From Streptomyces sp. NRRL S-1022 (GTDB taxonomy: Bacteria; Actinomycetota; Actinomycetes; Streptomycetales; Streptomycetaceae): a DNA stretch of 64,000 nt. A program made the position numbers and the translations under genes. Where the stretch lies: NCBI RefSeq assembly GCF_000720135.1, contig NZ_JOIU01000016.1:62001-126000 (forward strand), written 5' to 3'. Below, piece by piece: positions 7,315-16,914 of this stretch (positions within the stretch are counted from its first letter, which is position 1; the number at the start of each line of letters is the position of its first letter). The notes below the pieces were generated by a model. It was not told the DNA's origin. It saw nothing but the letters and a program-made list of their open reading frames with translations, and searched no databases.

Positions 7315-9549
7315 ATGCCGACGTACCACGAGATCCTGACGACCGAACTGTCCACGCTCACCACGGCCGCCGACCGCTGGGACGGCATGGCGACGGAGCT
7401 GGACAAGCAGGAGACGGCCTACCGGCGGGACGTGCACGGCATCACCCTGCGCCCGACGTGGGCGGGGGAGAGCCAGCAGGCCGCCAACGCGCGCTTCGGG
7501 ATCAGGCTCACGGAGTACCAGAGCGCCCGGACCGAGGCCAAGGCGATCGCCTCGCTCCTGCGTGACGCGCACGCCCAGTTCACCGACCTGCGCAAGAAGC
7601 TGGAGGCGGCCCGGGACGACGCGGTCGCCGCGGGCATGAAGGTGTCGGACCAGGGCGTGGTCTCGTACGACACCGGGAAGCTCACCCAGGGGGACCGCCA
7701 GGCACTCGCCCACGACCCCGACTACCAGGAGAGCGTGCGCAAGGCCGTCGGGTCCTGGCAGGCCCGTATCGACCAGTGCGTGCAGGACGTGGACGACGCC
7801 GACAAGGGCGTCGAGGTCGCCTTCGCCGCCGTCGTGAAGGGCCCCCGCACGGGCGGCGGCACCGTCCCCGGCTTCAACGGCAAGGCACAGGGCGACATCG
7901 AGAAGTACGAGGCGGACGAGGCCAAGGACATCGCGGGGCGCGTCAACGCGGGCAAGGCCGGCGCGGGCGACTACCAGGAGCTGCAACGGCTCTTCCACGA
8001 CAACTCCGGTGACACGGCCTTCAGCCGGACCCTGCTGGACGAGCTGGGCGCGAAGGGCACGCTCCAGCTGTCCAACAGCCTCGACAGCCTCGCCCACGAC
8101 GACGACACCCGGCACGGCGGCCAGTACCTGGACATCCAGAAGGGCCTCGCCACCACGCTGGCGACGGCCACGAAGGACCCGCACTCGGACTTCTACCAGA
8201 GCTTCCGCGCGGACCTGCGCAAGGCCGGCACCGAGCAGTTCAAGGTGGACGGCCTCAGCCCGATCCCCGACGAGAAGGTCCGCGGCTACCAGAGCCTCGT
8301 CACCCTGATGCAGCAGGGCCACGGCTACGACGGACAGTTCCTGAAGGACACCGCGGACGACATCCGGCACGCCGAGGAGTCGTACACCCCGAAGGACGGC
8401 AACCCGGCCGAGTCGATCTGGGGCCTGCGCGACGAGTTCAGCGGCGCGGACCGGGGCTGGTTCGCCAACGACCCGCTCGACGGCGTCCTCGGCATCATGT
8501 CCCACGACCCGAAGACCAGCACCGAGTACCTGGACCCGGCCCACAACGACAACCTCCGGTACCTGCTCCACGGGCGGAACTGGGACACCGTCGTCGACCA
8601 CTACGCGACGCCGCCCGGCGGCACCACCGTCGGCATACCGGTCCTCGCGGAGGACGGCGACGCCCGCACGGGCTTCGGCGCTGCCCTGGAGGCCGCCACC
8701 ACCGGGGAGGCACCGGGCGGCTACCACGGCGTGGCCCCGCACAGCGAGCCGCAGGCCCGCATCCTGCAGCACACGATCAACACGCTGTACACCGACAAGC
8801 ACGCCCAGGACCTCCCGAAGGGCCTGGTCACGCCGCTGGCCCACATCCTGACGGCGTACACCCCCGACACGCACGAGACCTACGCGGAGTCGTCCTCGCA
8901 GTACGCCGTCGACTGGGACAGCGAGGGATCCGTCTGGAGCGACAAGGACGGGGCCCACATGGCCGTGGGCCACCAGCGTCTGGCCGCCGTCATGCGGGGC
9001 ATCGCCAACGACCCCGAGGCGTTCGGGCACGTCTACGGGGCCGAGCAGGGGTACGCGCACCACGTCCTGGAGTCGATCCCCGCCGACGCCGGCGACAAGA
9101 CGATCCGCGACCGGATCGTGGAGTCCTCCCGGGCCATGGGCGCCTACGACGGCATCCGGTCGGACATCATCTACGACGAGCGGTTCAAGAAGACGCAGTG
9201 GGCCGCCGACTTCAACCACGGCCTCGGCACGTCCCTCGGCACGGCGCTGATGTTCAACCCCGTGAAGGACCTCAGCCCCGTCGGGGACCTCACCTCCAAG
9301 ACCCTCGACGTGTGGACGTACGAGTCGAACAAGGAGCACACGGCGGAGGCGAACCTCGCCGCCACCGAGCAGAACGCCAAGACCTACGACGCCGGACAGC
9401 ACGACGTCGAGAAGCTGGTGCGGTCCTGGGCGGACAGCCGCGGCCACGCCATCGACAGCGACTGGACGAAGTACTACGTCCACGCGGGCCAGAACGACTA
9501 CGAGCACGGCCGGGACCGCACGCTGAGCACGCTGCGCGCGGACCGCTGA
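7315..9549 (+). CDS. Large protein with WXG-like N-terminal domain and unrecognised C-terminal region (cassette 3)
   Basis: 744 residues from ATG 7315 (upstream in-frame codons read as shadow sequence). Residues 1-122 repeat the helical domain of the hydrolases: a true W-x-G at 22-24, WAGESQQAANARF, KKLEAARDDAVAAG, then QGVVSYD. The remaining ~600 residues are helical, with repeated LGIMSHD...YLDPAHNDNLRYLL and LEAATTG segments. From memory these recall actinobacterial DUF6571-like proteins, which is unverified. There is no GxSxG and no signal peptide. The N-terminus suggests the same export or partner system as in cassettes 1 and 2, with a different C-terminal cargo. Enzymatic activity is unknown. 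Confidence 0.65.
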   Translation: MPTYHEILTTELSTLTTAADRWDGMATELDKQETAYRRDVHGITLRPTWAGESQQAANARFGIRLTEYQSARTEAKAIASLLRDAHAQFTDLRKKLEAARDDAVAAGMKVSDQGVVSYDTGKLTQGDRQALAHDPDYQESVRKAVGSWQARIDQCVQDVDDADKGVEVAFAAVVKGPRTGGGTVPGFNGKAQGDIEKYEADEAKDIAGRVNAGKAGAGDYQELQRLFHDNSGDTAFSRTLLDELGAKGTLQLSNSLDSLAHDDDTRHGGQYLDIQKGLATTLATATKDPHSDFYQSFRADLRKAGTEQFKVDGLSPIPDEKVRGYQSLVTLMQQGHGYDGQFLKDTADDIRHAEESYTPKDGNPAESIWGLRDEFSGADRGWFANDPLDGVLGIMSHDPKTSTEYLDPAHNDNLRYLLHGRNWDTVVDHYATPPGGTTVGIPVLAEDGDARTGFGAALEAATTGEAPGGYHGVAPHSEPQARILQHTINTLYTDKHAQDLPKGLVTPLAHILTAYTPDTHETYAESSSQYAVDWDSEGSVWSDKDGAHMAVGHQRLAAVMRGIANDPEAFGHVYGAEQGYAHHVLESIPADAGDKTIRDRIVESSRAMGAYDGIRSDIIYDERFKKTQWAADFNHGLGTSLGTALMFNPVKDLSPVGDLTSKTLDVWTYESNKEHTAEANLAATEQNAKTYDAGQHDVEKLVRSWADSRGHAIDSDWTKYYVHAGQNDYEHGRDRTLSTLRADR

Positions 9550-9577
9550 CCCGGTACGGAACGGTCACCCGACGAAA

Positions 9578-10648
9578 ATGAGCGCGATGCAGAAGAAGTC
9601 CGGTCTCCGAGGTGTCCACGCGGGCTGGTACGCGGGGGTGGCCGTGCTGGTCCTGGGGCTCGTGGCGGCCGTCCTGTACGGCTCCGGGGCGTACGACTCC
9701 TGGCGGGACGGCCGCTCGCTGGACCAGGCCTGCGACGGCACGCTGGCGCGGGACGGACTGACCGCGGCGCTGGGCTCCTCCGACCTGAGGGCCGAGCAGG
9801 ACGACGGCGGTACCCTGGCCGGGTGCTTCGTCAAGGCGTCCGCCGGGACCGGCCGCGCCGTGCGGATCACCCTGCGCTGGAGCACCGCGGGGGCGCCCTC
9901 GGGCAGCGCGGTCTGGTACGAGTCGGACTACAACGGGGTGCGGGCGCAGGCGGCACCGCTCGGCGACGGCTGGCCCGGCGTCGTCCGCTACGACGGCACC
10001 TGGCAGATCATGGTCGCGCTGGACTGCGCCCGGCAGCAGGGCAAGGCGCTGGTCGCGTACGGCGACCTCTACGGCGCCTCCGACGGGACCGCGCTCACCG
10101 GGCTGGGCCGGGTGACCACCGAAACCGCCCGGAAGGCGGCCGGGAAGTACGGCTGCCGGGTGAGGGCCGGCAAGCCGCTCACCCGGGTGTCCACGGCCCG
10201 CCTCGGGGAGCCCGGCACGGTGAAGCCGCTCGCGCGGGCACAGGGCTCCTGCGCCGCGCTGCGGGACACACCGGCGGCGGCCGGCGGCACACCCGGGATC
10301 ATGGAGTACCCGGCGGACCCGGACGCCCCGCAGACCAACTGCTACCTGGTGACCGCCGCGAAGAAGCCCGGCTACGGGCTGTACGCGTACTACGGCGCCG
10401 CCGCCAAGGACTACGAGTCGGCCGGGTACGGCGGCCCGGACCACGATTCCGTCCTGGCGACCGCGGCCTGCCCCGGGGCCGGCCACGAAGCGGTCTTCGC
10501 GGTCTACCACCTCTACGACCGGGACACCGACAGCTACCCGGTCCCGCACTGGTCCGCCTCGTTCGCCCGGTCCGCGCTGAAGGCCTTCGCCGGGCACGAG
10601 GCGGAGCGGCGCGGCTGCGGCAAGGTGCGGATCATGGACCGGCCGTGA
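9578..10648 (+). CDS. Membrane-anchored exported protein, cassette 3 (unrecognised)
   Basis: 356 residues with one transmembrane helix at about residues 17-37 (WYAGVAVLVLGLVAAVLYG) and a large presumably extracytoplasmic domain containing several Cys that could form disulfides (in DQACDGTL, AGCFVK, VALDCAR, KYGCRV, GSCAAL, TNCYLV, AACPGA, RGCGKV). The spacing suggests two similar halves. It follows the cassette 3 large protein by 28 bases. Its place matches that of the lipoproteins in cassettes 1 and 2, so it may be the surface-anchored immunity or accessory component; this is inference. No known domain was recognised. Confidence 0.65.
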   Translation: MSAMQKKSGLRGVHAGWYAGVAVLVLGLVAAVLYGSGAYDSWRDGRSLDQACDGTLARDGLTAALGSSDLRAEQDDGGTLAGCFVKASAGTGRAVRITLRWSTAGAPSGSAVWYESDYNGVRAQAAPLGDGWPGVVRYDGTWQIMVALDCARQQGKALVAYGDLYGASDGTALTGLGRVTTETARKAAGKYGCRVRAGKPLTRVSTARLGEPGTVKPLARAQGSCAALRDTPAAAGGTPGIMEYPADPDAPQTNCYLVTAAKKPGYGLYAYYGAAAKDYESAGYGGPDHDSVLATAACPGAGHEAVFAVYHLYDRDTDSYPVPHWSASFARSALKAFAGHEAERRGCGKVRIMDRP

Positions 10649-11080
10649 CCGCGTCACCGGTTTGACCTACGTCACCTTCGGGGTAATCTCTTCGGCTCGA
10701 TTGGCGGAGTGGCTGCCCCATATGGCAGACTGTCGGAGTTGCTCGGTCGAGTGTTGATGCTGCGCGCCTCCCGCCGGGAGGACCGGAAGCGAGTCCCACA
10801 GTACTCGTCGCCCTAACTGCCGTAAGGCAGCGCTGGGGCGGACGTACGGGAATCTTCCGGGAAGTGTGGGCGCGGCACCGGCCAGGCACCCGGTGGGCCT
10901 TCCGCCCCCGGCCTGCGGTTCCGGAAGGGCCGTGTGCATTCCCGCAGGGATGTTCGAACAAGGGACATCTGTGTCAGCGGGAGCGCGACACGCCCGACCG
11001 CGTGGGTCGGACGAACGAAGGCAGCAGACGGAATCCGCCGGGTTCCAGAGCGTAAGAAGAGACAGGACTACTGAGTAGCC
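10649..11080 (+). promoter_or_regulatory. S10 operon promoter and long leader
   Basis: 432 bp without a gene. A promoter candidate is TTGGCG (10701-10706) with GCAGAC/CAGACT (10725-10731) 18-19 bp downstream. It would give a leader of about 340 nt before rpsJ. The leader has several GC hairpins, for example CCGACC...GGTCGG near 11000, in a position where r-protein operons often carry autoregulatory structure. No ligand or protein-binding site could be identified. Confidence 0.45.
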
Positions 11081-11389
11081 ATGGCGGGACAGAAGATCCG
11101 CATCCGGCTCAAGGCCTACGACCACGAGGTCATCGACTCCTCGGCGAAGAAGATCGTCGAGACGGTGACCCGCACTGGTGCGTCGGTCGCGGGCCCGGTG
11201 CCGCTGCCCACTGAGAAGAACGTGTACTGCGTCATCAAGTCGCCGCACAAGTACAAGGACTCGCGCGAGCACTTCGAGATGCGCACGCACAAGCGCCTGA
11301 TCGACATCCTCGACCCGACCCCCAAGACCGTTGACTCTCTGATGCGACTCGACCTCCCGGCCGGTGTCGACATCGAGATCAAGCTCTGA
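11081..11389 (+). CDS. rpsJ: 30S ribosomal protein S10
   Basis: 102 residues, the standard S10 length, starting [20 protein letters not shown]10 sits in the 30S head and, as NusE, also joins the antitermination complex. It contains the conserved loop region [20 protein letters not shown] and ends [13 protein letters not shown]. It is the first gene of the S10 operon (rpsJ-rplC-rplD-rplW-rplB-rpsS-rplV-rpsC-rplP-rpmC-rpsQ), with a long untranslated leader upstream and rplC 17 bases downstream. Confidence 0.98.
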   Translation: MAGQKIRIRLKAYDHEVIDSSAKKIVETVTRTGASVAGPVPLPTEKNVYCVIKSPHKYKDSREHFEMRTHKRLIDILDPTPKTVDSLMRLDLPAGVDIEIKL

Positions 11390-11406
11390 GGCCGGTGATC
11401 TGAACG

Positions 11407-12051
11407 ATGGCTAAGCAGATCAAGGGCATCCTGGGCGAGAAGCTCGGCATGACGCAGGTGTGGGACGAGAACAACCGTGTTGTTCCGGTCACCGTCGTCA
11501 AGGCCGGCCCCAACGTCGTCACCCAGGTCCGCACGAACGATGTCGACGGCTACGAGTCCGTCCAGATCGCGTTCGGCGAGATCGACCCGCGCAAGGTGAA
11601 CAAGCCCCTCAAGGGCCACTTCGCCAAGGCCGACGTCACTCCCCGCCGCCACCTCGTCGAGATCCGTACCGCTGACGCCAGCGAGTACACCCTCGGCCAG
11701 GAGATCACCGCCGAGGTGTTCGAGGCCGGCATCAAGGTCGACGTGACCGGCAAGAGCAAGGGCAAGGGCTTCGCCGGTGTCATGAAGCGTCACAACTTCA
11801 AGGGCCTCGGCGCCGGACACGGCACCCAGCGCAAGCACCGCTCGCCCGGTTCCATCGGTGGCTGCGCCACCCCGGGCCGCGTGTTCAAGGGCCTCCGCAT
11901 GGCGGGTCGCATGGGCAACGAGCGGGTCACCACCCAGAACCTGACCGTCCACGCCGTTGACGCGGAGAAGGGTCTGCTGCTCATCAAGGGCGCGGTTCCC
12001 GGTCCGAACGGCGGCCTCGTCCTGGTCCGCACCGCGGCCAAGGGGGCCTGA
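11407..12051 (+). CDS. rplC: 50S ribosomal protein L3
   Basis: 214 residues, starting [20 protein letters not shown]3 is an early assembly protein of the large subunit with a long loop reaching toward the peptidyl transferase centre. That loop is seen as the basic glycine-rich stretch [16 protein letters not shown] through [18 protein letters not shown]. It lies in the S10 operon, 17 bases after rpsJ and 8 before rplD, so it is co-transcribed and probably coupled. Length and sequence are ordinary for Streptomyces. Confidence 0.98.
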   Translation: MAKQIKGILGEKLGMTQVWDENNRVVPVTVVKAGPNVVTQVRTNDVDGYESVQIAFGEIDPRKVNKPLKGHFAKADVTPRRHLVEIRTADASEYTLGQEITAEVFEAGIKVDVTGKSKGKGFAGVMKRHNFKGLGAGHGTQRKHRSPGSIGGCATPGRVFKGLRMAGRMGNERVTTQNLTVHAVDAEKGLLLIKGAVPGPNGGLVLVRTAAKGA

Positions 12052-12059
12052 GGTAACCG

Positions 12060-12710
12060 ATGAGCACTGTTGACATCCTTTCGCCGGCTGGCGAGAAGGC
12101 CGGTTCCGTCGAGCTCCCCGCGGAGATCTTCGACGCCAAGGTCAGCGTCCCGCTGATCCACCAGGTCGTCGTCGCGCAGCTGGCCGCTGCCCGCCAGGGC
12201 ACGCACAAGACCAAGACCCGCGGTGAAGTCCGTGGTGGTGGCAAGAAGCCGTACCGCCAGAAGGGCACCGGTCGCGCCCGCCAGGGTTCGACCCGCGCGC
12301 CGCAGTTCGCCGGTGGTGGCGTCGTGCACGGTCCCGTGCCGCGTGACTACTCGCAGCGGACCCCGAAGAAGATGAAGGCCGCCGCCCTGCGCGGTGCCCT
12401 CACCGACCGGGCGCGTCACAACCGCATCCACGTCGTCTCCGGCGTGGTCGAGGGCGACGTCTCCACGAAGGCCGCCAAGAGCCTGTTCGGCAAGATCTCG
12501 GAGCGCAAGAACCTGCTCCTGGTCGTCGAGCGCTCCGACGAGGCCGCGTGGCTGTCCGCCCGTAACCTGCCCCAGGTCCACATCCTGGAGCCGGGCCAGC
12601 TGAACACGTACGACGTTCTCGTCTCGGACGACGTGGTCTTCACCCAGGCCGCTTTCGAGTCCTTCGTCGCCGGCCCGAAGGCCAACGACACCGAAGGGAG
12701 CGAGGTCTGA
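12060..12710 (+). CDS. rplD: 50S ribosomal protein L4
   Basis: 216 residues. L4 binds 23S rRNA and lines the exit tunnel with its extended loop, visible as [28 protein letters not shown] split around residues 60-88. In enterobacteria L4 also represses its own operon through the S10 leader; whether that applies here is unknown, although the leader of this operon is long. Its TGA overlaps the ATG of rplW by one base, so translation is coupled. Confidence 0.98.
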   Translation: MSTVDILSPAGEKAGSVELPAEIFDAKVSVPLIHQVVVAQLAAARQGTHKTKTRGEVRGGGKKPYRQKGTGRARQGSTRAPQFAGGGVVHGPVPRDYSQRTPKKMKAAALRGALTDRARHNRIHVVSGVVEGDVSTKAAKSLFGKISERKNLLLVVERSDEAAWLSARNLPQVHILEPGQLNTYDVLVSDDVVFTQAAFESFVAGPKANDTEGSEV

Positions 12711-13129
12711 TGGCCATCCGTCACCCCGCTATCGCCTCGAAGGCCGCCAAGGCCGCCAAGGCCGCGCGCGTCGCCAAGGCGCGTCGCCACGCCACCGAGG
12801 GCAAGAACACCGTCGAGACCCCGCTCAGCAAGTCGTACACGGACCCCCGTGACGTCCTGCTGAAGCCGGTCGTCTCCGAGAAGAGCTACGCGCTCCTCGA
12901 CGAGAACAAGTACACGTTCATCGTCGACCCGAACGCCAACAAGACCCAGATCAAGCAGGCCGTCCAGGCGGTCTTCGACGTCAAGGTCACCGGGGTCAAC
13001 ACGATCAACCGCCAGGGCAAGCGCAAGCGCACCCGCACCGGTTTCGGCCAGCGCGCCGCGACCAAGCGCGCGATCGTGACCCTCGCCGAGGGCGACCGTA
13101 TCGACATCTTCGGCGGTCCGACCGCTTAA
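12710..13129 (+). CDS. rplW: 50S ribosomal protein L23 with N-terminal extension
   Basis: 139 residues, against about 95-100 in most bacteria. The first ~45 residues form an Ala/Lys-rich extension (repeated [14 protein letters not shown] segments) before the canonical core that begins [19 protein letters not shown]. The start overlaps the rplD stop, which supports keeping the extension. L23 surrounds the tunnel exit and docks trigger factor and SRP. The glycine/arginine loop [13 protein letters not shown] is present. The extension seems to be a Streptomyces trait, from memory of related sequences. Confidence 0.96.
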   Translation: MAIRHPAIASKAAKAAKAARVAKARRHATEGKNTVETPLSKSYTDPRDVLLKPVVSEKSYALLDENKYTFIVDPNANKTQIKQAVQAVFDVKVTGVNTINRQGKRKRTRTGFGQRAATKRAIVTLAEGDRIDIFGGPTA

Positions 13130-13167
13130 GCGGGTCGGATCGTCCGATATCGGACGAGGACTGAGAA

Positions 13168-14004
13168 ATGGGAATCCGCAAGTACAAGCCGACTACGCCG
13201 GGCCGTCGTGGGTCCAGCGTCGCCGACTTCGTCGAGGTCACGCGGTCCACGCCGGAGAAGTCGCTGGTCCGCCCGCTGCACAGCAAGGGCGGCCGTAACA
13301 ACGCCGGTCGTGTGACCGTTCGCCACCAGGGTGGCGGACACAAGCGCGCCTACCGAGTGATCGACTTCCGTCGTCACGACAAGGACGGCGTGCCGGCGAA
13401 GGTCGCGCACATCGAGTACGACCCCAACCGCACCGCGCGCATCGCGCTGCTGCACTACGCCGACGGCGAGAAGCGCTACATCCTCGCCCCGCGCAACCTG
13501 CAGCAGGGCGACACCGTGGAGAACGGTCCCGGGGCCGACATCAAGCCGGGCAACAACCTGGCCCTCCGCAACATCCCGGTCGGTACCACGATCCACGCGA
13601 TCGAGCTCCGTCCCGGTGGCGGTGCCAAGTTCGCCCGTTCCGCCGGTGCCTCCGTGCAGCTGCTCGCGAAGGAGGGCGCCTACGCCCACCTGCGCATGCC
13701 CTCCGGTGAGATCCGCCTGGTCGACGTGCGCTGCCGCGCCACCGTCGGCGAGGTCGGCAACGCCGAGCAGAGCAACATCAACTGGGGCAAGGCGGGCCGC
13801 AAGCGGTGGCTGGGCGTTCGCCCGACCGTCCGTGGTGTGGTCATGAACCCGGTTGACCACCCGCACGGTGGTGGTGAGGGCCGGACCTCCGGTGGTCGCC
13901 ACCCTGTGTCCCCGTGGGGCAAGAAGGAAGGCCGTACTCGTTCGCCCAAGAAGGCGTCGAACAAGTACATCGTCCGCCGCCGCAAGACGAACAAGAAGCG
14001 CTAA
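13168..14004 (+). CDS. rplB: 50S ribosomal protein L2
   Basis: 278 residues, starting [19 protein letters not shown]2 is the most conserved large-subunit protein, needed for subunit association and peptidyl transfer. The functionally important C-terminal segment [14 protein letters not shown] is intact, including the His in HPHGGG. It lies 38 bases after rplW and 12 before rpsS within the S10 operon. There is nothing unusual in length or sequence. Confidence 0.98.
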   Translation: MGIRKYKPTTPGRRGSSVADFVEVTRSTPEKSLVRPLHSKGGRNNAGRVTVRHQGGGHKRAYRVIDFRRHDKDGVPAKVAHIEYDPNRTARIALLHYADGEKRYILAPRNLQQGDTVENGPGADIKPGNNLALRNIPVGTTIHAIELRPGGGAKFARSAGASVQLLAKEGAYAHLRMPSGEIRLVDVRCRATVGEVGNAEQSNINWGKAGRKRWLGVRPTVRGVVMNPVDHPHGGGEGRTSGGRHPVSPWGKKEGRTRSPKKASNKYIVRRRKTNKKR

Positions 14005-14016
14005 GGACGGGTTGAG

Positions 14017-14298
14017 ATGCCTCGTAGCTTGAAGAAGGGACCCTTCGTCGACGACCACCTGATCAAGAAGGTGGATGTCCAGAACGAAGCCGGTACCAAG
14101 AACGTCATCAAGACCTGGTCCCGTCGCTCGATGATCGTCCCGGCCATGCTCGGTCACACGATCGCGGTGCACAACGGCAAGACCCACATCCCGGTGTTCG
14201 TCACCGAGTCGATGGTCGGCCACAAGCTCGGCGAGTTCTCGCCGACGCGCACCTTCCGGGGTCACGTCAAGGAAGACCGGAAGTCGAAGCGCCGCTAG
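14017..14298 (+). CDS. rpsS: 30S ribosomal protein S19
   Basis: 93 residues, starting [16 protein letters not shown]19 sits in the 30S head beside S13 and contacts the A-site region. The signature [20 protein letters not shown] is complete, and the protein ends with a basic tail. A 43-base gap without obvious structure precedes rplV. Confidence 0.98.
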   Translation: MPRSLKKGPFVDDHLIKKVDVQNEAGTKNVIKTWSRRSMIVPAMLGHTIAVHNGKTHIPVFVTESMVGHKLGEFSPTRTFRGHVKEDRKSKRR

Positions 14299-14341
14299 TA
14301 GCGGATCGCATTCAGACACGTAAGTAACTGAAGGGACAACC

Positions 14342-14689
14342 ATGGAAGCCAGGGCCCAGGCGCGGTACATCCGCGTCACGCCCATGAAGGCCCGCCGCGT
14401 GGTGGACCTCATCCGTGGCATGAACGCCACGGAGGCCCAGGCCGTCCTGCGATTCGCTCCGCAGGCCGCCTCGGTGCCGGTGGGCAAGGTGCTGGACAGC
14501 GCCATTGCCAACGCCGCGCACAACTACGACCACACCGACGCCGACAGCCTCTTCATTTCCGAGGCCTACGTCGACGAGGGCCCGACCCTGAAGCGGTTCC
14601 GGCCGCGTGCCCAGGGCCGCGCCTACCGGATCCGCAAGCGGACCAGCCACATCACCGTGGTCGTCAGCAGCAAGGAAGGAACCCGGTAA
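14342..14689 (+). CDS. rplV: 50S ribosomal protein L22
   Basis: 115 residues. L22 forms part of the polypeptide exit tunnel through its beta-hairpin, visible as [19 protein letters not shown]; mutations there can confer macrolide resistance in other bacteria. The start [20 protein letters not shown] is canonical. Its stop TAA overlaps the ATG of rpsC. Confidence 0.98.
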   Translation: MEARAQARYIRVTPMKARRVVDLIRGMNATEAQAVLRFAPQAASVPVGKVLDSAIANAAHNYDHTDADSLFISEAYVDEGPTLKRFRPRAQGRAYRIRKRTSHITVVVSSKEGTR

Positions 14690-15510
14690 TGGGCCAGAAG
14701 GTAAACCCGCACGGGTTCCGGCTCGGTGTCACGACCGACTTCAAGTCGCGTTGGTACGCCGACAAGCTCTACAAGGACTACGTCAAGGAAGACGTCGCCA
14801 TCCGCCGGATGATGACGTCCGGCATGGAGCGCGCCGGCATCTCGAAGGTCGAGATCGAGCGCACCCGTGACCGCGTGCGTGTGGACATCCACACCGCTCG
14901 TCCGGGCATCGTCATCGGCCGCCGTGGCGCCGAGGCCGACCGCATCCGCGGCGACCTCGAGAAGCTCACGGGCAAGCAGGTCCAGCTGAACATCCTCGAG
15001 GTCAAGAACCCCGAGACCGATGCCCAGCTGGTCGCGCAGGCCGTCGCCGAGCAGCTCTCCTCCCGCGTCTCCTTCCGTCGGGCCATGCGCAAGAGCATGC
15101 AGTCCGCCATGAAGGCCGGCGCCAAGGGCATCAAGATCCAGTGCGGTGGCCGCCTCGGCGGCGCCGAGATGTCCCGCTCGGAGTTCTACCGCGAGGGCCG
15201 TGTGCCCCTGCACACGCTCCGCGCGAACGTGGACTACGGCTTCTTCGAGGCCAAGACGACCTTCGGCCGCATCGGTGTGAAGGTCTGGATCTACAAGGGC
15301 GACGTCAAGAACATCGCCGAGGTCCGCGCCGAGAACGCTGCCGCCCGTGCGGGTAACCGCCCGGCCCGCGGTGGCGCCGACCGCCCGGCCCGTGGTGGCC
15401 GCGGTGGCGAGCGGCGCGGTCGCAAGCCGCAGCAGGCTGCTGGTGCCGAGGCCCCCAAGGCCGAGGCCCCCGCCGCCGCTCCGGCTGAGAGCACCGGAAC
15501 GGAGGCCTGA
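14689..15510 (+). CDS. rpsC: 30S ribosomal protein S3 with Arg/Gly-rich tail
   Basis: 273 residues, longer than the ~210-230 usual outside actinobacteria. Residues 1-~215 hold the N-terminal and KH type-2 domains ([19 protein letters not shown] loop) and the C-terminal domain ending [10 protein letters not shown]. After this comes a ~55-residue low-complexity tail with two [18 protein letters not shown] repeats, then an Ala/Pro/Glu-rich end. S3 sits at the mRNA entry channel, where a basic tail could contact mRNA; that role is inference. It is coupled to rplV by start/stop overlap and followed closely by rplP. Confidence 0.97.
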   Translation: MGQKVNPHGFRLGVTTDFKSRWYADKLYKDYVKEDVAIRRMMTSGMERAGISKVEIERTRDRVRVDIHTARPGIVIGRRGAEADRIRGDLEKLTGKQVQLNILEVKNPETDAQLVAQAVAEQLSSRVSFRRAMRKSMQSAMKAGAKGIKIQCGGRLGGAEMSRSEFYREGRVPLHTLRANVDYGFFEAKTTFGRIGVKVWIYKGDVKNIAEVRAENAAARAGNRPARGGADRPARGGRGGERRGRKPQQAAGAEAPKAEAPAAAPAESTGTEA

Positions 15511-15515
15511 CCGTC

Positions 15516-15935
15516 ATGCTGATCCCCCGTAGGGTCAAGCACCGCAAGCAGCACCACCCGAAGCGCAACGGTATGTCCAAGGGTGGAACGCAGGTTGCGT
15601 TCGGCGAGTACGGCATCCAGGCGCTGACCCCGGCCTACGTGACGAACCGCCAGATCGAGGCGGCTCGTATCGCGATGACCCGCCACATCAAGCGTGGCGG
15701 CAAGGTCTGGATCAACATCTACCCGGACCGTCCCCTCACCAAGAAGCCGGCCGAGACCCGCATGGGTTCCGGTAAGGGTTCCCCGGAGTGGTGGATCGCC
15801 AACGTCAAGCCCGGACGCGTCATGTTCGAGCTGTCGTACCCCAACGAGAAGATCGCCCGTGAGGCGCTCACGCGTGCGGCCCACAAGCTGCCGATGAAGT
15901 GCCGGATCGTCAAGCGCGAGGCAGGTGAAGCGTGA
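15516..15935 (+). CDS. rplP: 50S ribosomal protein L16
   Basis: 139 residues, starting [18 protein letters not shown]16 lies near the A-site tRNA elbow and is needed late in 50S assembly. The conserved [20 protein letters not shown] segment is present; its Arg is a known hydroxylation site in some bacteria. The TGA overlaps the rpmC start codon. Confidence 0.98.
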   Translation: MLIPRRVKHRKQHHPKRNGMSKGGTQVAFGEYGIQALTPAYVTNRQIEAARIAMTRHIKRGGKVWINIYPDRPLTKKPAETRMGSGKGSPEWWIANVKPGRVMFELSYPNEKIAREALTRAAHKLPMKCRIVKREAGEA

Positions 15936-16159
15936 TGTCGGCCGGTACCAAGGCGTCCGAGCTGCGCGAGCTGGGCAACGAGGAGCTTCTGGCGAAGCTC
16001 CGCGAGGCCAAGGAAGAGCTGTTCAACCTCCGCTTCCAGGCGGCGACGGGTCAGCTCGAGAACCACGGTCGGCTGAAGGCCGTCCGCAAGGACATCGCGC
16101 GGATCTACACCCTGATGCGTGAGCGCGAGCTGGGCATCGAGACGGTGGAGAGCGCCTGA
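15935..16159 (+). CDS. rpmC: 50S ribosomal protein L29
   Basis: 74 residues from ATG 15935, which overlaps the rplP stop; an in-frame GTG three bases upstream is an alternative start. L29 is a two-helix protein at the tunnel exit beside L23. The signature [32 protein letters not shown] appears across residues 26-58. Its stop overlaps the rpsQ start. Confidence 0.97.
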   Translation: MSAGTKASELRELGNEELLAKLREAKEELFNLRFQAATGQLENHGRLKAVRKDIARIYTLMRERELGIETVESA

Positions 16160-16443
16160 TGAGCGAGAGCAACGTGACTGAGAACACCGAAGCCCGAGGC
16201 TTCCGCAAGACCCGTGAGGGTCTGGTCGTCAGCGACAAGATGGACAAGACCGTCGTCGTCGCCGTCGAGGACCGTGTGAAGCACGCGCTGTACGGCAAGG
16301 TCATCCGCCGTACGAACAAGCTCAAGGCCCACGACGAGCAGAACGCCGCGGGCGTCGGCGACCGTGTCCTCCTCATGGAGACCCGGCCGCTGTCTGCGAC
16401 GAAGCGCTGGCGCGTCGTCGAGATCCTCGAAAAGGCCAAGTAA
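16159..16443 (+). CDS. rpsQ: 30S ribosomal protein S17
   Basis: 94 residues with the OB-fold signature [21 protein letters not shown] and [15 protein letters not shown]17 binds 16S rRNA early in assembly. It is the last gene of the S10 operon; a 100-base gap containing three hairpins separates it from rplN. Confidence 0.98.
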   Translation: MSESNVTENTEARGFRKTREGLVVSDKMDKTVVVAVEDRVKHALYGKVIRRTNKLKAHDEQNAAGVGDRVLLMETRPLSATKRWRVVEILEKAK

Positions 16444-16446
16444 TTT

Positions 16447-16524
16447 CCTGCGGGCAAACCCGCAGGTCAGTTCCGCCAGGCTCGGCAGGGGCGCTCATGA
16501 CTGAGGCCCCTGCCGGGAACCGGC
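16447..16524 (+). promoter_or_regulatory. Three consecutive hairpins between the S10 and spc operons
   Basis: Hairpin 1 has arms CCTGCGGG/CCCGCAGG (16447-16466, loop CAAA). Hairpin 2 has arms GGCAGGGGC/GCCCCTGCC (16484-16514). Hairpin 3 has arms TGCCGG/CCGGCA (16511-16525) and overlaps the right arm of hairpin 2, so 2 and 3 are mutually exclusive. There is no T-run. This could be a terminator, a processing site, or a switch controlling rplN translation, whose SD lies 8 bases further on. Confidence 0.5.
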
Positions 16525-16543
16525 AGACGATCAGGAGATAGAC

Positions 16544-16912
16544 GTGATCCAGCAGGAGTCGCGACTGCGTGTCGCCGACAACACTGGTGCGAAGGAGATC
16601 CTTTGCATCCGTGTGCTCGGTGGCTCCGGTCGCCGCTACGCGGGCATCGGTGACGTCATCGTCGCCACCGTCAAGGACGCGATCCCCGGTGGCAACGTGA
16701 AGAAGGGTGACGTCGTCAAGGCGGTCATCGTTCGCACCGTCAAGGAGCGCCGCCGTCCGGACGGCTCGTACATCCGCTTCGACGAGAACGCCGCCGTCAT
16801 TCTGAAGAACGACGGCGACCCTCGCGGCACCCGCATCTTCGGCCCGGTCGGCCGTGAGCTGCGCGAGAAGAAGTTCATGAAGATCATCTCGCTCGCGCCG
16901 GAGGTGCTGTAA
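16544..16912 (+). CDS. rplN: 50S ribosomal protein L14
   Basis: 122 residues from GTG 16544 with an AGGAG ribosome-binding site. The start [18 protein letters not shown] and the segment [16 protein letters not shown] are canonical. L14 sits at the subunit interface and contacts 16S helix 14. It is the first gene of the spc group, two bases before rplX, and lies downstream of the tandem hairpins in the inter-operon gap. Confidence 0.98.
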   Translation: MIQQESRLRVADNTGAKEILCIRVLGGSGRRYAGIGDVIVATVKDAIPGGNVKKGDVVKAVIVRTVKERRRPDGSYIRFDENAAVILKNDGDPRGTRIFGPVGRELREKKFMKIISLAPEVL

Positions 16913-16914
16913 GC

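Noticed and set aside
6532..9507. A 991-codon open frame on the minus strand across cassette 3
   Set aside because: Same reason: a low-complexity shadow of the 744-residue plus-strand protein, with no recognisable domain and no ribosome-binding site.
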